From NCBI RefSeq assembly GCF_032884065.1, contig NC_088867.1:49535317-49599316 (forward strand): DNA of 64,000 nt. Reading direction: 5' to 3'. Under the pieces are notes generated by a model. It made no database searches. It was given only the letters and a program-made list of their open reading frames with translations, and was not told the DNA's origin. The position numbers and the translations under genes are program-made. Below are positions 1-11,998 of this stretch, one piece after another. This stretch comes from Artemia franciscana. Its lineage: Eukaryota; Arthropoda; Branchiopoda; Anostraca; Artemiidae. Position 1 is the stretch's first letter. Each line of letters begins with the position of its first letter.

Positions 1-149
1 CCCTCCACGCCTATTATTTCCCAAATCAAACATCCAAACAAAGTTTCGAGACATCAAGTTTTTCAGCATTGTTGAAAGGTTCAGTCAGCCCTTCCCCTCT
101 GAAGCCTCAGGGCAAGGGATTACAAGTTTGGAAATGGAGTTTACAAATT

Positions 150-877
150 TGAACCCAAGACTGGCTTCTCCAATTTAATGTAGCAAAATGCTGTGTATTA
201 CACCTAGGGCCCAATGAACCAATGGCAACTACACGATTTACAACCCCACCACCAAAGTAAGAGAGCAACTAGAAGACAGAGCAGAAGAAAGGGATTTGGT
301 GTCATCATTGATGATAAACTTAAATTTCACAGCCATGTCCAGCATGTTGTTTCCCGTGCAAGCTCCAGTCTTGGACTACTCAAAAGAACTATCAACAGCA
401 GACAGGCATCTATATTTATAAAACTAAAAAAAGGCTCTCGTCAGACCCCATCTCTATTTTGGCATGTGTCTTGCTGGTCCTTCTTATTGACATGATGTGA
501 GGCTCATCGAAAACGTACAGAGACGAGTAACAAAATGCATACGAAGTCCAGCATAAACCTCATATGAGGACCCCCTCAGGCACTTTAAACTACCCACTCT
601 GGTTTACAGACGCTTGCGCAGCGCTATGATGCTTACTTACAGGCTGCAGAACGAAAAGTCAGCAATATTTGGCGGCAATCTCAGTACCAACCAGCACAAC
701 ACAAGAAGACATTCCAAGAAACTACCCAAGTCAAGCTCCCAATCGAAAACTCGCCAAACATTCTTTTCGAGAAGAGTCATAAACCATTGGAATCGACTGA
801 AAGATTCAACTGTCAGTGCTCCTTCCATCCAGTCCTTCAAAAACCAACTTGACAAAGAGTGGGAGAAGAAGCAGTGA
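150..877 (+). pseudogene. 3' end of a decayed non-LTR (LINE) reverse-transcriptase ORF
   Basis: Three reading frames together give the usual end of a CR1/Jockey-type ORF2. Near 162 is WLLQFNVAKC followed by VLHLG, the segment after the RT thumb. Around 296 is GFGVIIDDKLKFHSHV, matching the common 'DLGV.ID..LKF..H' block. At 760-850 is FFSRRVINHWN...SAPSIQSFKNQLD, the usual C-terminal tail. At least two frameshifts or stops separate these blocks, so the copy is dead and 5'-truncated. It points rightwards, and the ORF ends in TGA at 875-877. The family-level call rests on motif spacing from memory; the exact clade is not determined. Confidence 0.82.
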
Positions 878-952
878 AGGTTCGACTGGTAGTCATCAAC
901 TCAAGAGCACTACAGGTCTGGAAGACCTTATAGCTCTCAAAAGGATTAAATT

Positions 953-1218
953 CCCAGTCTGTAATTTCTCTTTGAGTATCCCGGTCGTCATTTATATTCC
1001 CTGTGTCTCGGTGTCCCGTCATCATTTGTGTCCCAGTGTCCCGGTCTGTAATTTCTCTTTGAGTGTCCCGGTTGTCGTTTATATTCCCTGTGTCCCGGTC
1101 GTCATTTTTGTCCCGGTTTCCCGGTCTGTAGTGTCATCTTATAATTATATTTTATATATAATATATATAATAATATATATAATAATAATATATATATAAT
1201 TATATATAATTATATTAT
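953..1218. repeat. 87-bp duplicated CCGGT-rich repeat followed by an AT microsatellite
   Basis: A unit containing GTCTGTAATTTCTCTTTGAG occurs near 957 and again near 1044, so the period is 87 bp. It is interspersed with CCCGGTCGTCATTT and CCCTGTGTC phrases. A TA/ATA-rich simple repeat runs from about 1141 to 1218. It lies directly after the LINE remnant and may be its 3' tail. Confidence 0.7.
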
Positions 1219-1420
1219 TTTTGAACTGAAGCACAGTTCAGCACCACTGATCAAATTTACCAGGTTGAATACATTTTAACTATATATGGCAACAGGTCGA
1301 ATTATGGATTATAAATTAAGTGGATATTTCATTTGCTGACTTAGCTGCGGTCCGTTGATTAAAGTCATTAGACAATCATATTGTAGGGGTTATGATGGCA
1401 GCCATGTACAAGATTAAATA

Positions 1421-3270
1421 AAAACAAGAGCTAAGAGCTCATATGACACTTGTGACGAGGCAGGAAGAGCTGAGAGCCAAGAGCTCATATGGTATGAGCT
1501 CTAACAAAATTCTAAGAACCAATAGATTGATTTAAAAGGAAAATCAGAGGCTTAATGCCGGTCGGGATTTAAAATAAGAGCTCTGAGTCATGATGTCCTT
1601 CTAAATATCAAAATTCATTAAGATCCGATCACCCACTCTTAAGTTATAAATACCTCATTTTTTCTAATTTTTCCTCTCCCTTTAGCCCCCAAGATGGTCG
1701 AGTCTGGGAAAACGACTTTATCAAGTCAATTTGTGCAGCTCCCTGACACGCCTACCAATTTTCATCGTTTTAGCACGTCCAGAAGCACCAAACTCGCCAA
1801 AGCACTGAACCCCTCCCCCCAGGTCCCCCAAAGAGAGCGAATCCAGTACGGTTACGGCAATCACGTATCTACGACATTTGCTTATTCTATCCACCAAGCT
1901 TCATCCCGATTCCTCCACTCTAAGCGTTTTCCAAGATTTCCGATTTCCCCCTCCAATTCTCCCCAGTGTCAAAAGATCTGGTCGGGATTTGAAATAAAGA
2001 GCTCTGAGACATGAATTCCTTCTAAATATCAAATTTAATTAAGATCCGGTCATCCGTTCTTAAGTTAAAAATACCTCAATTTTTCTGATTCTTCCAAATT
2101 AACCCGCCCCCCCCCCCCCAGCTCCTCCAAAGAGAACGGATCCGTTCAAATTATTTCAATCACGTATGTAGAATTTATGCTTATTCTTCCCATCAAGTTT
2201 CATCCCGATCTCTTCACTATAAGCGTTTTCCAAGATTTCTGTTTCCCTCCTCCAACCCCCTATGTCCCCGGATCCAATTCGAGTCGAAAATTGGACATCT
2301 GGGACATAAGATTCTTCTATATATCAAGTTTCATTAAGATCCGATCACCTATTTGTGAGATAAAAATACCCAAATTTTCACGTTTTCTAAGAATTCCGGT
2401 TCCCCCCTCCAGCTCCCCCCAATGTCACAGGATCTGGTCGGAATTTAAAATAAGAGCTTTAAAGCACAAGATCCTTCTAAATTTCAAATTTCATTAAGAT
2501 CTGTTCACCCGTTCGTAAGCTACAAATACCTCATTTTTCCGAATTACCAACCCCCCCCCCCCAACTCCACCAAAGAGAGTGGATCCGGTCCGGTTATGTC
2601 AGTCACGTGTCTTAGACTTGTTTTTATTCTTCCCGTCCAGTTTCATCCTGATCTCTCTGCTTTAAGTATTTTCTAAGATTTCCGGCCCCCAACTGCCCCC
2701 CCCCCCAATGACGCTGGATCTGGTTGAGATTTAAAATAAGAGATCTGAGTTACGAGGTCCTTCTAATTAAGTTTTATGAAGATCCGATCACTCCTTCGTA
2801 AGTTAAAAATACGTCATTTTTCTAGTTTTCAGAATTAACCCCCCCCCCAATAGATCGGATCCATTCCGATTATGTCGATCACGTGTCTAAGACTTCTGTT
2901 TATTTTTTCCCACCAAGTTTCATCCCGATCCCTCCACTCTAAGCGTTTTCCATGATTTTAGATTCCCCCCAAACTCCCCCCAATGTCACCAGATCTGATC
3001 GGAATTTAAAATAAGAGCTTTGATACACGATATCCTTCTAAATGTCAAATTTCATTGAGATCCGATCACCCATTCGTAAGTTAAAAATACTCATTTTTTA
3101 ATTTTTCATAATTACCCCCCCCCCCCAACTACCCCAAAGAGAGCGGATCCGTTCCGGTTATGCCAATCATGTATCTAGGACTTGTGCTTATTTTTCCCAC
3201 CAAGTTTCATCCCGATCCCTCCACTCTAAGTGTTTTCCAAGATTTGATATTGGTTAATACCAAGTGCCAT
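1421..3270 (+). mobile_element. Satellite-bearing interspersed element, copy A
   Basis: Starts with CAAGAGCTAAGAGCTCATATG and ends with ATTGGTTAATACCAAGTGCCAT, as do two other copies in the window (12857-14722 reversed; 36518-38895). Just inside the 5' end is a hairpin at 1480-1502 with arms AGAGCTCATA and TATGAGCTCT around TGG. The body is a tandem series of units of about 280 bp, each with 'CACCAAGTTTCATCCCGATC', a C-run of 7-12, 'AAGAGAGCGGATCC' and 'AAATTTCATTAAGATCCGATC'. Anchors lie at about 1905, 2201, 2643, 2921 and 3207. This copy lacks the GACAGACAG block before the 3' palindrome, so it carries a 3' internal deletion. No coding capacity. A non-autonomous, possibly Helentron-like element is a guess from the hairpins. 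Confidence 0.8.
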
Positions 3271-3645
3271 AAAAACAAGTTTTTTTTAACGGAAAGTAAG
3301 GAGCGAGATTAAAACTTAAAACGAACAGAAATTACTTCGTATGTGAAAGGGGCTGCTTCCTCATCAACGCCCCGCTCTTTATGCTAAAGTTTGACTCTTT
3401 CTCTTAACTCTACTTTTTAAAACAGTAAAAAGCTTCAGCGTAAAGAGCGGGGCGTTGATGAAGAAGCAGCCTCTTTCACATACGAAGTAATTTCTGTTCG
3501 TTTTAAGTTTTAATGTCGCTCCTTACTTTCCGTTAAAAAATCTTTTTTTGTTATTTAATTTCTGAACGTTTTTGAATCAATACATGTTTTGATTTTGGCT
3601 CTCCGCAGATGAATAATTAAAACGAAATTTGCATATTTATTTGCA
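3271..3645 (-). mobile_element. 5'-truncated copy of the hairpin-ended element F1 (3' end only)
   Basis: Reads as the reverse complement of the last 380 bp of F1: a near-perfect hairpin (arms about 3271-3390 and 3436-3560) followed by the F1 stretch containing TTTTGATTTTGGCTCTCCGC. Both arms share variants not seen in other copies (AACGGAAAG against CTTTCCGTT; TATGTGAAAG against CTTTCACATA). It abuts the end of the satellite-bearing element with only a shared A-run between them. Confidence 0.8.
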
Positions 3646-4019
3646 ACTGTGTATTTGTAACTGTTTGTAACTTATTTTTTGTAACTGTTTGATCAGAAGG
3701 AGCACATTATTTTCATCCACATGAATAGTAACACCTCTGTTTGTCCACCTGAAATTCCGTAGTAAGAATATTACTAAGTAGGCTACTTATTCAACAAAAC
3801 TACTGGTAATCATAAGTTCAAATATTAAACCAGCTCCAACTTTTTCATTTTCAAGCAGAAAAACTGAAAAAGCAGGGCTACTAATTAATTTATAATTATT
3901 GATAATTACGATTTAACAGAGGGGTTTCAGAACACATACTTTCTAGGGGCCAGTACCCTGTATTGTATCTTGATTAGGCCTGGGTGTGATTTGAAAAATG
4001 ATCAGAAACTAAATTAAAA

Positions 4020-4300
4020 AAAGATAATTTTTTTACTGAAACTAAGGGGCGACTTTAAAACTTAAATAAAAAAGAAATCCTACTTTATGTGTGGGAGCCT
4101 TTTTCATTCTCAATTCTTGCTCTTTACTCTAAAGTATCTCCAAATTTGTTAATAAAATTGGCTGAAACACAAGGCCTATTAAATTAGAAAAAACAGTTTT
4201 TGAGCAAGGAGCTGAGGAAGGGACAGTCTCCTTATGTATGGAGTAACTTCATTTTTAAAGCTGCTTCGTATTTTCATTTGAACAAACTGGTTTATTTTTT
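4020..4300. repeat. Strongly diverged F1-type hairpin
   Basis: Contains degraded versions of the F1 arm phrases (CTGAAACTAAGGGGCGACTTTAAAACTTAAA; TTGCTCTTTACTCTAAAG) and a weak inverted partner near 4195-4270. Much older than the other copies. Confidence 0.45.
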
Positions 4301-4415
4301 TATTTAATTACATTTGTAAAACAGTATGGTTTCATAAGCACAATACTTTTGCTAACACAGAAAACATAGTAAATATTTCAATGCCTTCTGCCTGGATGGA
4401 TACTAAAGCATTGAG

Positions 4416-4417
<2 letters not shown>

Positions 4418-4474
<57 letters not shown>
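4418..4474. repeat. Poly(T) tract of 57 bases
   Basis: Uninterrupted T run. On the minus strand it would be a long A tail, which suggests a retroposed tail, but no element body is recognisable next to it. Length may also be affected by sequencing. Confidence 0.9.
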
Positions 4475-4476
<2 letters not shown>

Positions 4477-5589
4477 GTAAAGAAAAAAGTAGGCTGTGTG
4501 AAGCAAAAAAAAAATTATATGAAAATGGAATAGAAAATTAATTGCAAAAAAAAAATACAAAAAAGAATAGCCTACTTAACAAATATAAGAAAGAAACCCT
4601 TGAATTCAGTTTTGTTAAGTAATTCCATAAGTTTTGGCTCTCCTTTTTTTGGCTTCAGGGGCCAAAAGAGAGTCAGCTTGTAGGGCAATGGTTCCCTAGC
4701 CCCCCTCCTGCTGGTGCCCATGTCAATACTGCTGAAATGATTTAACAAAGAACCTATAATGCATAATGAGATTCAAATAATGGAAACAATTTTTTTTAAT
4801 TTCTTCATAATGATCGTTATTCCTGAATTGCATTTAATTAAAATAATTTCTCAATAGGCAGCTTTTTTTCAAGAGGCGTTTTTAAAATTTTCGTTACTTT
4901 GCGCTGTGGTTTGCTGTTTGTCTTGCTGCAGTAATGCAACAACCATGGTCTGATTATAGGCCCCTACATGTATGCAACTATTAAAGTTTGGGGAATACTA
5001 TTTCTATTATAGGTGTTGGTGCTTTTTTGAACACAGACACCAAAGCTTGAAAATAATACAATACTCAAGTTAGTGGTTCTAAACGCTAAATTTGTGAACA
5101 CTTGTCCCAGTCCCTATATGTGCTTGTCTTTTTTAGAAATATTTGTGTGTGAATGTAAATTAGCTTATGAAATTAACACTATTACTAATTTATGAGTTTA
5201 TAATTTGCCGATGGCCATAAGAAAACTTGATAAACTAGAAATCAGACGCTTAGTTTCTCTATAATTCTTTATGTACTTTTCTTTTTATTTGCTCAATGTC
5301 TGCTCGACTGTTTGTGGCTCAGGTTTTGAGGTTTGTCAACTTCTTAATGAGCTCACCAATCCTAAACTGTTTTGTTGCTAGCAGACTATTGATTAATCCA
5401 ATTAAATTTATTTTAAATTGCCATAGCTCAAGTCTTTCCAAGACTTCTTATTTTACCAGAAATATACATAAAAGAGGGTTCTTCTAGCACATTGTTCATG
5501 GGGAGGAGAAGGGTCTACCCAATTCATTGGCACACTATTGTCTCTTTTCAAGTATTTCTGAAATAATTCAATGTTTTTTTTTATTCTAG

Positions 5590-5958
5590 GTTCTTGGTCA
5601 TATTTCAGTAACAGAAGAATTGACATTAGCTTTGAATCAAACTCTATCAGAAAACTATAACCATCTAAAAACATTAGTTGAAGTGGTCGAACCAAATGAT
5701 AAACTGGAAGATATAGTTTCAGAATTTTTACCAAATTCGTTAGAGAATGGACTGATTATTTGCATCAATCTTAGAGATCCCAAGTGGGAAAAGATTTTAA
5801 GGGATAATTTAGCTGTTATATCTCGTTTACGAGTGATGTGCTTTTTAATGTTAATGGGGTCGTCTTTAACTGATAATGAGTTTGCTGATGAGTGCCAGAA
5901 GATTGGAGAAATGAAGACATCATCAAGAGTGCTAAAAATATTCAGTCTCACACCAATG
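5590..5958 (+). CDS. Internal exon of an unrecognised protein (123 codons)
   Basis: Open in one frame for 369 bp, flanked by a strong acceptor (T-run, then ATTCTAG at 5583-5589) and a donor GTAATT at 5959. The peptide begins VLGHISVTEELTLALNQ and continues with NSLENGLIICINLRDPKWEK and RLRVMCFLMLMGSS; it looks helical and leucine-rich with no motif I can name. Both ends are in phase 0, so it could join directly to the terminal exon at 11903. There is no ATG at the start; the preceding exon was not found to the left and may be outside the window. The last 130 bp and following intron are duplicated twice downstream. Exon status is inferred from splice signals, coding look and length; function unknown. 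Confidence 0.6.
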
Positions 5959-6775
5959 GTAATTATTTTGAATGGAAGCAATCACATATGTAGGGCAGCC
6001 TACATATGTGATGAAATATAATTAAGATTTAAAAAAAACCTTGGATCAAAATAGTCCTTCTAAAACATAAAAAAATTAATTGATTGTCATCAACGTATTT
6101 ATTTTAAGAACTTATTATTTGTTTTCTAGCTAACTGGATTAGTTCTCAAATATCGTTTATGGTACTCGTTTACGAGTGATGTGCTTTTTAATGTTAATGA
6201 GATCGTCTTTAACTGATAATGAGTTTGCTGCTGAAATTATTCAGTCTCACACCAATGGTAATTATTATGAATGGAAGTAATCATATGTGTAGGGCAGCTT
6301 ACATATGTGATTTAATATGATTAAAAAAAACTTGGACCAAAATAGTTCTTCTAAAACATAAGAAAATGAATTGATTGTCATCAATGTATTTTTTCTAAGA
6401 AATTATTATTTGTTTTCCAGAAAACTTGATTAGTGTGGACATTATAGCCCAAATATTATTTATGGTGCTTGTTTACGAGTGATGTGCTTTTTAATGCTAA
6501 TTGGGTCGTCTTTAGCTGATAATGAGTTTGCTGCTGAAAATATTCTGTCTCACGCCAATGGGAATTATTATGAATGGAAGCAATCACATATGTAGGGCAG
6601 CCTACATATGTGATGAAATATAATTAAAATTCAAAAAAAATTGGATCAAAATATCCTTCTAAAACGTAAAAAAATGAATTGATTGTCATCAACGTGTTTA
6701 TTTTAAGAACTTATTATTTGTTTTCCAGCTAACTTGATTAGTGCGGACAATTTAGCCCAACCATTATTTATGGTA
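5825..6775 (+). repeat. Tandem duplication of exon end plus intron (three units)
   Basis: GTTTACGAGTGATGTGC occurs at about 5825, 6169 and 6471, so the spacing is about 344 and 302 bp. Each unit carries the exon's 3' part, the GGTAATTATT donor region, GTAGGGCAGC, and the intron to TTATTTGTTTTCCAG. Units 2 and 3 share a 44-bp deletion in the exon part (after GAGTTTGCTG). Unit 3 has a destroyed donor (GGGAATT). A fragment of the unit's end recurs at about 6725-6775. Units 2 and 3 are therefore decayed exon copies. Confidence 0.8.
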
Positions 6776-6959
6776 AATTTTTCTTTGTTTTCGGGTTTCA
6801 TTTAATCTTCCATAGCCTTTTCTGTTCATTTGGATTTTGACTTATTATGATTTTATTTCTATTTTTTTTTTAGGGTTTAAGCACATTTCACTTTTTTCAA
6901 AAAATAATTTTTGAATGATTTTTCTTTCCTATTTGCTTTTATCAATTTTAGTTCCTTCT

Positions 6960-9700
6960 TTAACTGACATAGTTTTATTCCATGCTAACAACAGGAACAT
7001 CCTACGTTGCTTTTTTTGTGAAGAGCTAACAGATTGGTTGCAATCTAAACTTAACACGAAATTTGAAAATGCATTCAAAATTTCTAATCATCCTAATTAT
7101 TTCTAAATATCCCGCAGTTGTGACTACCCCTTGATGGGCTCTTCTCTTAACCGGAACAAATCTGTTACAAGGAACAAATGGCATGCCCTTATAAGGCAGT
7201 AGCTCCGGTTAGATGCATAATGTGGAACAGAAATTCCAAAGAGAAGAGATGACAACTGGATTTATTCAATGTTTAGATGCTTACAGAGCCTTTACTACAC
7301 GAACAAGAGATTCGAAAGTACGTTTAATGTCATGTCCAGTAGGAACAACGCTTTTTTCAGAAGGATCAGCGTTGATCAAAATATTACCGGTTACACTTAA
7401 AGATTCAGCATATCCTGATACTTTCTTTAAACAAAACTGATGTGGAGGTATATAACAGATTTTACCGACTTATCTGAAATGCAGCAGCTTGAAGATCTTT
7501 CTCAGGGATGTATTGGCAGTGATTGGACAAAATAATGAATATGGATGCTTGGATTTTACTTTCTTTTTGGAATGAAGGGGAGATCGTCAATGTAGAACGA
7601 GAAGGGAATTATCCCCTGGGTAAATATCATCCGTGTATGGAGGCAGAGATGAATCTTAAGGAGTTTACCACCGTGTTACTGATGGATTGCACTAAATCGA
7701 TCTATCATTGGATGGGGATTTCCATTTAAAAATTTTCAACAGCATCTTCAATGGAACGAGTACTAACAGCTAAGTCGTCGTCTAGATGAGAGGCCAGGAA
7801 CTTGTCTAGGGTGTCTTTATAGGATCGCTCTATGAAGGGATTAGGAGCGGAGAACATAGGGTTGTAATATGAATGCTACTCATTCTCGGGAATTTCGGCA
7901 GAAAAGGCAAAGGAAAAACCGTTTCTGAACAAGGAAAAAAATGAAAATTATATTCTAATCTGGTTTTGTGCGATCAGAGTAATTATTTGATAAGATCTTT
8001 ATGATACGCAGCAAGAGGCTTGGAGAATTTTCTTTTTGTGGAAATCCTTATGTTATTGATAAGCTCAAAATTAGCCTAGCAGAGCTGCCTAACAGGCACA
8101 GAGTAAGATGTATCATCAAGTGGCAAAATATCCACATTTTTGACGGCACATCAAATCAAACTTGGCGTCGAGGCTCTCCAAAACTGGGAGTTTATTAACA
8201 AATGAGCCAATATATTCCATGAGTAAAGGCTAATTGTTGAACTTATGGATTTAGAGGTTTGTGATTGTTTGTGCACTTTATGCTAAAGCATTTTAAACCC
8301 AGAGTGTCACAATCAACACTGAAGACATTCCTTAGACACAGGGAATCAAAAGTCGATATATAATCAGTTGCGCCACGTTTCGAGCACAGTGTATCGTTCT
8401 TATAGTTGGCAACAATTTGATCAATAATGTCGTAGTTAAAGCAGCGACGTGGTAAAAAAAATACCAATTCTTCAATTTTAAGGGTTTTTTTTTACAAAAT
8501 TTTTATTGAATCTCTAAGGAACGTTTCTTGGTCGTTCCATGTCTGGAAATCTACTTTGAATGTTCGTAACTTACCACACTGAGCAGTTTTACTGCATTCA
8601 GGGATTATTAGTTTCAGGGAGAATTGTTTAAGGTTATCCGGAACTTGGTTAACTATGGTAACAAAGTCCGGCTCCTTCAGTGAAACACCCTACGATAGTT
8701 CAGAGCGGTTTGCACTCTCAAGTGTCTGGCCTACAATTTATTTGCAACTGAACGAAGTTTACATTCAGTTTTAGGCTGACGTAATTCGGCTATATCGCCG
8801 TCGGGGCATGGGTACAAGCTACTAATAGAGGTTTTACGGTCAGTTGGGCCCTTTCAGTCTTTTGGATTTTTTTTATTACAACAGAATATGAGGGTATTGG
8901 GTGTGTAACTTGAGTGAGTTGGGACGTGTCTTGGAGGTAATTGGAGGGTAACTTGCGCCTATGGTAAAACTGTTTATTTTTCTAGAAAGTTCATTGATAA
9001 CTAAGGTTGAACAAACTGCCTCACCTATAGCAGGTATGTCGCATAGATTGAATACACCAAATTCCAGGATTGGAATATTTTGTTGTGCCTCCAAGATCAA
9101 CATTTTGCACATGTCCGTAATACGTTTTCATCTTTGGGTATACCTTTGGGCTTTACCTTCCCTTCCCTACTCTTCTATTGCCTTTGCCCTGTTTCTTAGG
9201 ATCAGGCCATCAAACAATTCGTATAATAATCTGTATATTAAAAAAAGCGAAGTGGGCTATTGGTGCTTGTAATAGCACTACCTCCCTCCAATTGCCAAAT
9301 TTTAGGTAAAGATAAACTCTTTGCACCTTATTTAAAGCGGAATCATGCAAGGATTTTGAATATGTATTATTGGAAGCATAAACTTGGTCAATGACCTCTC
9401 TAAAACTTCAGCTCATTTGGCCTCAAACATTTTCAGTGAAAGGTTTGCATGTTGCACATTGTTTGAAGAAAATCACTCTCAAATTATCGGTCTTTATGAT
9501 TAGTAAACCAACGTAGTTCCATGTTCGCTGCAGTAGCCCTTGGTATCCGTGAAAACGCTATACTTGGAAATGTCAGAGGTATAGAAACTCAAGGAAGATA
9601 TCTCAGATAATCATTTTTAAACTTTAAAATTTGGCTTAAATTTGTTGTTATTTTCCCCTGAAAGGTGTTTTCCATGTGATTTGCCTCCACAAAAAGTTGA
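6960..9700 (-). pseudogene. Decayed minus-strand coding region, family not recognised
   Basis: Read right to left, the minus strand gives a chain of protein-like blocks in shifting frames. Examples: IPRATAANMELRWFTNHKDR (about 9500), DLGGTTKYSNPGIW (about 9070), LYPCPDGDIAELRQPKTEC (about 8790), a 65-residue block starting VSLKEPDFVTIVNQ (8690-8495), CSKRGATDYISTFDSLCLRN (about 8340), YIGSFVNKLPVLESLDAKFD (about 8170), IRISTKRKFSKPLAAYHKDL (about 8020), YNPMFSAPNPFIERSYKDTL (about 7860), ADPSEKSVVPTGHDIKRTF (about 7330) and MPFVPCNRFVPVKRRAHQG (about 7160). Stops and frameshifts separate them. Plus-strand ORFs over the region are shadows. The original would have exceeded 700 residues. F1 is inserted at its upstream end (9802). 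A Maverick/Polinton or endogenous large DNA virus gene is possible but unproven; a decayed host gene is equally open. Confidence 0.6.
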
Positions 9701-9801
9701 AAGGAAATAGAACATCAATATGAATAATGCTTTCTGTAATGGATCAGCATCGTTATTTTTGTCAGTTGGGTATCAACAGGACGCATCTCCATAATTGTAA
9801 A

Positions 9802-11477
9802 TCAAACAGTTCGTGGTAACGAACTGTAGTAAGGAGCGACCCGGCTCAATAGTAACCGAAACTCTAAAAATGGAATTTTGATACCAATAGTTCCATCAAA
9901 AGAATCGTATTTTAATGCTGATTTTAAATATATAAGTTTCATCAAGATCAGTTATACCCATCAAAAGTTACGAGCCTGAGAAAATTTGCCTCATTTTGGA
10001 AAATAGGGGAAAACACCCCCTAAAAGTCATACAATCTTATCGAAAATCACACCATCAGATTCAGCGTATCAGAAAACCTTATTGTAGAAGTTTCAAGCTC
10101 CTATCTACAAAAATGTGGAATTTCGCATTTTTTGCCAGAAGACAGATCACAGATGCGTGTTTATTTGTCTTTTTTCCAGGGGTGATCGTATCGACTGAGT
10201 AGTCCTAGAATGTCGCGAGAGCGCTCACTCTAACGGAAATTAAAAGTTCTAGTGCCCTTTTTAAGTGACCAAAAAAATTGGAGGGCATCTAGGCCCCCTC
10301 CCACGCTCATTTTTTCCCAAAAGTCAGCAGATGAAAATTCTGAGATAGCCATTTTATTCACCATAGTCGAAAAACCTAATAACTATGTCTTTGGGAACGA
10401 CTTACTCCCCCACAGTCCCCGTGTGAGGGGCTGCAAGTTGCAAACTTTGACCTGTGTTTACATATAGTAATGGTTACTAGGAAGAGTACAGACGTTTTCA
10501 GGGGGATTTTTTTGGTTTAAGGGGGAGAGTTGAGGGGGGGTTACGTGGGAGGATATTTCCATGGAGAAACTTCTCATGGGGGAAGAGAATTTCAATGAAG
10601 GGGCGCAGGATTTTCTAGCATTATTTGAAAAAACAATGAAAAAATAAATATGAAAAGTTTTTTGTACTGAGAGTAAGGAGCATTATTAAAACTTAAAACA
10701 AACAAAAATTTTTACGCATATGAGGGGTTTACCTCCTCGTTATACCTCACTTTTTACGCTGAAGTATTTTTAGTAATTTCAACTATTTATTCTACGGCCT
10801 TTGTGATTCAGAGGTCATTCTTAAGGAATTGAGACTAAAATCTAAGCTTTAGTGTTAAAGAGTGACGAAGGTTGAACCCCCTCATATACGCAATAAAAAC
10901 ATACGAATATAGAAGTTCGTTACGTAAGTTAATTCGTAAGTTACGTATATTTTTTACCATTGAAAACGTTTGTAAAAATCAAAAGTTCTAGTTTCTTTTT
11001 TAAGTAGTCAAAAACTTGGAGGGCAACTAGGTCTCCCCCCTCGCTCCTTTTTTCTCAAAATATTCCGATTAATTGCAATTAATTAATATGCAAATTTCGT
11101 TTTAATTATTTATGTATTTTAATTATTAATTCAAAAACGTCCAGAAATTAAATAAAAAAAAACAAGTTTTTTAAAATGAAAGTAAGGAGCAACATTAAAA
11201 CTTAAAACGAACAGAAATTACTCCGTATATGAAAGGAGCTTTTCCTCCTCAACGCCTCGCTCTTTACGCTAAAGTTTGACTCTTTCTCTTAACTCTATTT
11301 TTAATAGTTTGACTCTTTCTCTTTACTCTATTTTTAAAACAGTAAGACACTTTAGGGTAAAGAGCGGGGCGTTGAGGAGGAAAAGCCCCTTTCATATACG
11401 GAGTAATTTCTGTTCGTTTTAAGTTTTAATGTTGCTCCTTACTTTCATTTTAAAAAACTTGTTTTTTTTATTTAATT
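9802..11477 (+). mobile_element. Hairpin-ended element F1, long copy 1
   Basis: Starts TCAAACAGTTCGTGG with a 9-bp palindrome (arms ACAGTTCGT and ACGAACTGT around GGTA) and ends with a hairpin whose arms lie at 11146-11270 and about 11350-11477, finishing in TTTATTTAATT. An older imperfect hairpin of related sequence lies inside at about 10660-10910. Shared arm variants specific to this copy include GAGCAACA/TGTTGCTC, ACTCCGTAT/ATACGGAGT and AAAATGAAAG/CTTTCATTTT. No credible coding region. Other copies are at 41758-43458 and 43888-45610, a short one at 26729-27415 and a fragment at 3271. Confidence 0.85.
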
Positions 11478-11509
11478 TTCAGAAGAATCGGAAAAGCCTC
11501 ACAAGTGTT

Positions 11510-11609
11510 TTATCTCCCCTCTGATAACTGTAAAATAAAAACGGATTGAAATGAATTGATTTTACATATCGAGCTGTCTTTGTTTTACGGTTATTGGAGG
11601 GGAGATAAA
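11510..11609. repeat. Inverted repeat, 26-bp arms
   Basis: TATCTCCCCTCTGATAACTG at 11510 pairs with its reverse complement ending in GGAGGGGAGATA at 11609, with about four mismatches over 26 bp. It sits 33 bp beyond the F1 end. It may be a small MITE or a remnant hairpin. Confidence 0.55.
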
Positions 11610-11902
11610 AAAATTGAGTTTTTTTTGCTCTTCTGAAAATTTACAATTATGAAAATACGGCCTTTTTATATCCGACCGATGTTTTGTTGCATTTATATTA
11701 AGGTTATTTAATGGGTTCTAATAAGTTGTGAGTAAAAAAAAAATACTTTAGGAAAATATTTGATGAAATTTATGTAACAAAAATATTTGATTAAATTTCA
11801 GCAACATATTTTATAAATTTATTATATAAAATATATATAATATGCAAATTTCATTGTATAATAATTGTTATATTTATACAAAATGTGTTTATTTTATTAT
11901 AG

Positions 11903-11998
11903 GAACTCAAGTCCTGTCTCAAAGAGAAAGCTTCGGCACTGATCACTGCCACGCGAGCTGCTAATGGTTCAACCCAATTGACAAGTTTCATGCTGTGA
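11903..11998 (+). CDS. Terminal coding exon, 31 residues
   Basis: Follows a T-rich acceptor ending TTATTATAG and reads ELKSCLKEKASALITATRAA then NGSTQLTSFML before TGA. A poly(A) signal ATTAAA lies at 12045-12050, 47 bp after the stop, supporting a gene end. Phase 0 fits the exon at 5590-5958, so the two could be spliced together, although about 6 kb of intron including F1 and the decayed coding region would lie between them. The C-terminus STQLTSFM faintly resembles a PCNA-binding box but lacks the glutamine at the expected place. Protein not recognised. Confidence 0.55.
   Translation, partial: ELKSCLKEKASALITATRAANGSTQLTSFML

Noticed and set aside
3271..3560. Possible CRISPR or inverted-terminal MITE reading of the hairpin repeats
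   Set aside because: There are no regular spacers, and the hairpin is the 3' end of a longer element (the F1 body continues at 3561-3645), so it is not a separate MITE.
6915..7106. Plus-strand 'terminal exon' after ATCAATTTTAG, reading PSLTDIVLFHANNRN
   Set aside because: Its entry phase does not match the 5590-5958 exon, and the minus strand at the same place carries the end of the decayed coding region.
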